Below, in pieces: positions 63,644 through 64,000 of a DNA stretch of 64,000 nucleotides (positions within the stretch are counted from its first letter, which is position 1; the number at the start of each line of letters is the position of its first letter). The translations under genes and the position numbers were made by a program. Origin of the DNA: G963677445 sp963678275. GTDB lineage: Bacteria; Bacteroidota; Ignavibacteria; Ignavibacteriales; Melioribacteraceae. The DNA is taken from assembly GCA_963678275.1 (NCBI GenBank), contig OY782765.1:5642001-5706000 (forward strand). The letters run 5' to 3'. The notes under the pieces were generated by a model. That model had not been told where the DNA came from, did not search any database, and saw only the letters and a program-made list of their open reading frames with translations.

Positions 63644-64000
63644 CTATTCTTTGGTCAGAGTAATGGTAAATTCAAAATCAACCGGGTCGGGACGTTCACG
63701 GTTACCCATTTTGCCGCCGGGGCCGCCGCCGCGTCCACCCATTCCGCCGCCGGGCATTCCGCCGCCTGCCGGAGGACCACCCTGCATTCCGCCGCCGCGT
63801 CCCATTCCGGGACCGCCTGACGGTCTTTCCATTTCACCGCTTTTCATGTGCACGCGGATTTTATCGCCTGGTTTAACCCCAAGGGATATCCGGTCATTTT
63901 CTTTTGAATGAAGCGGTATTTTATATTCAATGGCAAAACGGTAGTCATCATGCCCTGGTTTTACATTGATAAAATCCTGTCCGTCAACTCTATAGAGATT
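63644..64000 (-). CDS. Gly/Met-rich protein, 5' partial
   Basis: The frame is open to the end of the window, so the N-terminus is missing; an internal GTG at 63853 is not the true start. The visible part begins NLYRVDGQDFINVKPGHDDY then RFAIEYKIPLHSKENDRIS, which reads like a beta-sandwich (DOMON or CBM9-like). A low-complexity Gly/Met/Arg/Pro tail (about residues 55-95 of the visible part) and a final FEFTITLTKE follow. Tails of this kind occur on surface or redox-associated proteins in FCB genomes. No firm function. Confidence 0.6.
   Translation of the reverse strand, partial: NLYRVDGQDFINVKPGHDDYRFAIEYKIPLHSKENDRISLGVKPGDKIRVHMKSGEMERPSGGPGMGRGGGMQGGPPAGGGMPGGGMGGRGGGPGGKMGNRERPDPVDFEFTITLTKE

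Noticed and set aside
63651..63911. Pro-rich plus-strand ORF
   Set aside because: It is the antisense of the Gly-rich tail of the partial gene on the minus strand.

Overview
The window looks like chromosomal DNA from the Fibrobacterota-Chlorobiota-Bacteroidota (FCB) group, most plausibly an Ignavibacteria-type or related environmental lineage. This is an inference from three exported proteins ending in a type IX-secretion-like sorting domain (YPNPFNP motif), outer-membrane Omp85-type barrels, FmdB, NdpA and many small toxin-antitoxin (TA) genes. No rRNA or tRNA gene was seen. Much of the window is non-coding DNA made of dispersed palindromic repeats, microsatellite-like tracts and tandem arrays.

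Layout. 1-3.4 kb: the end of a beta-propeller/Omp85 protein, FmdB and a lipoprotein. 3.5-6.0 kb: a two-gene restriction-modification system. 6.2-14 kb: a methyltransferase, a repeat block, then tetR-tolC-adaptor-RND permease with two matching pseudo-palindromes that look like TetR operators. 14.2-18.9 kb: DUF2442 pair, two secreted proteins with sorting domains, and an Mrr-type winged-helix fragment. 19-22.5 kb: repeats interrupted by a complete IS1182-like element with 4-bp target duplication. 22.5-29 kb: alpha/beta hydrolase, methyltransferase, secreted endonuclease I, AraC/GyrI pair, TrmO. 29.8-35 kb: two tandem paralogous outer-membrane proteins with a kinase-like N-terminal part. 35-48 kb: antitoxin-like pair, two paralogous serine hydrolases, NdpA, an SDR protein, HigBA, VapBC, a pRiA4b ORF-3 protein and several gene remnants, all lying among repeats. 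48.3-50.7 kb: AraC-tautomerase-aldo/keto reductase cluster. 51.3-52.9 kb: seven-copy tandem array.

The most interesting locus is 54.0-58.0 kb. Three minus-strand genes encode a DUF6236-like protein, a protein starting Met-Gly, and a QueC-like PP-loop enzyme fused to a DpnII/MboI-like PD-(D/E)XK domain. They lie between a GTTAGGC core site 22 bases before the first start codon and an attC-like structure after the last gene, with a 10-bp stem carrying one extrahelical G. I read this as a roughly 4-kb integron gene cassette carrying a putative Qat-like or type IV CBASS-like antiviral system. Its attC-like end joins directly into a tolC fragment; an intact copy of the same stretch lies 0.9 kb away. 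No integrase is visible.

58-64 kb: more repeats including a six-copy tandem array, a decayed TA-like pair, a transglutaminase-like protein with a winged-helix regulator and membrane protein, and the 3' end of a Gly/Met-rich protein running off the window.
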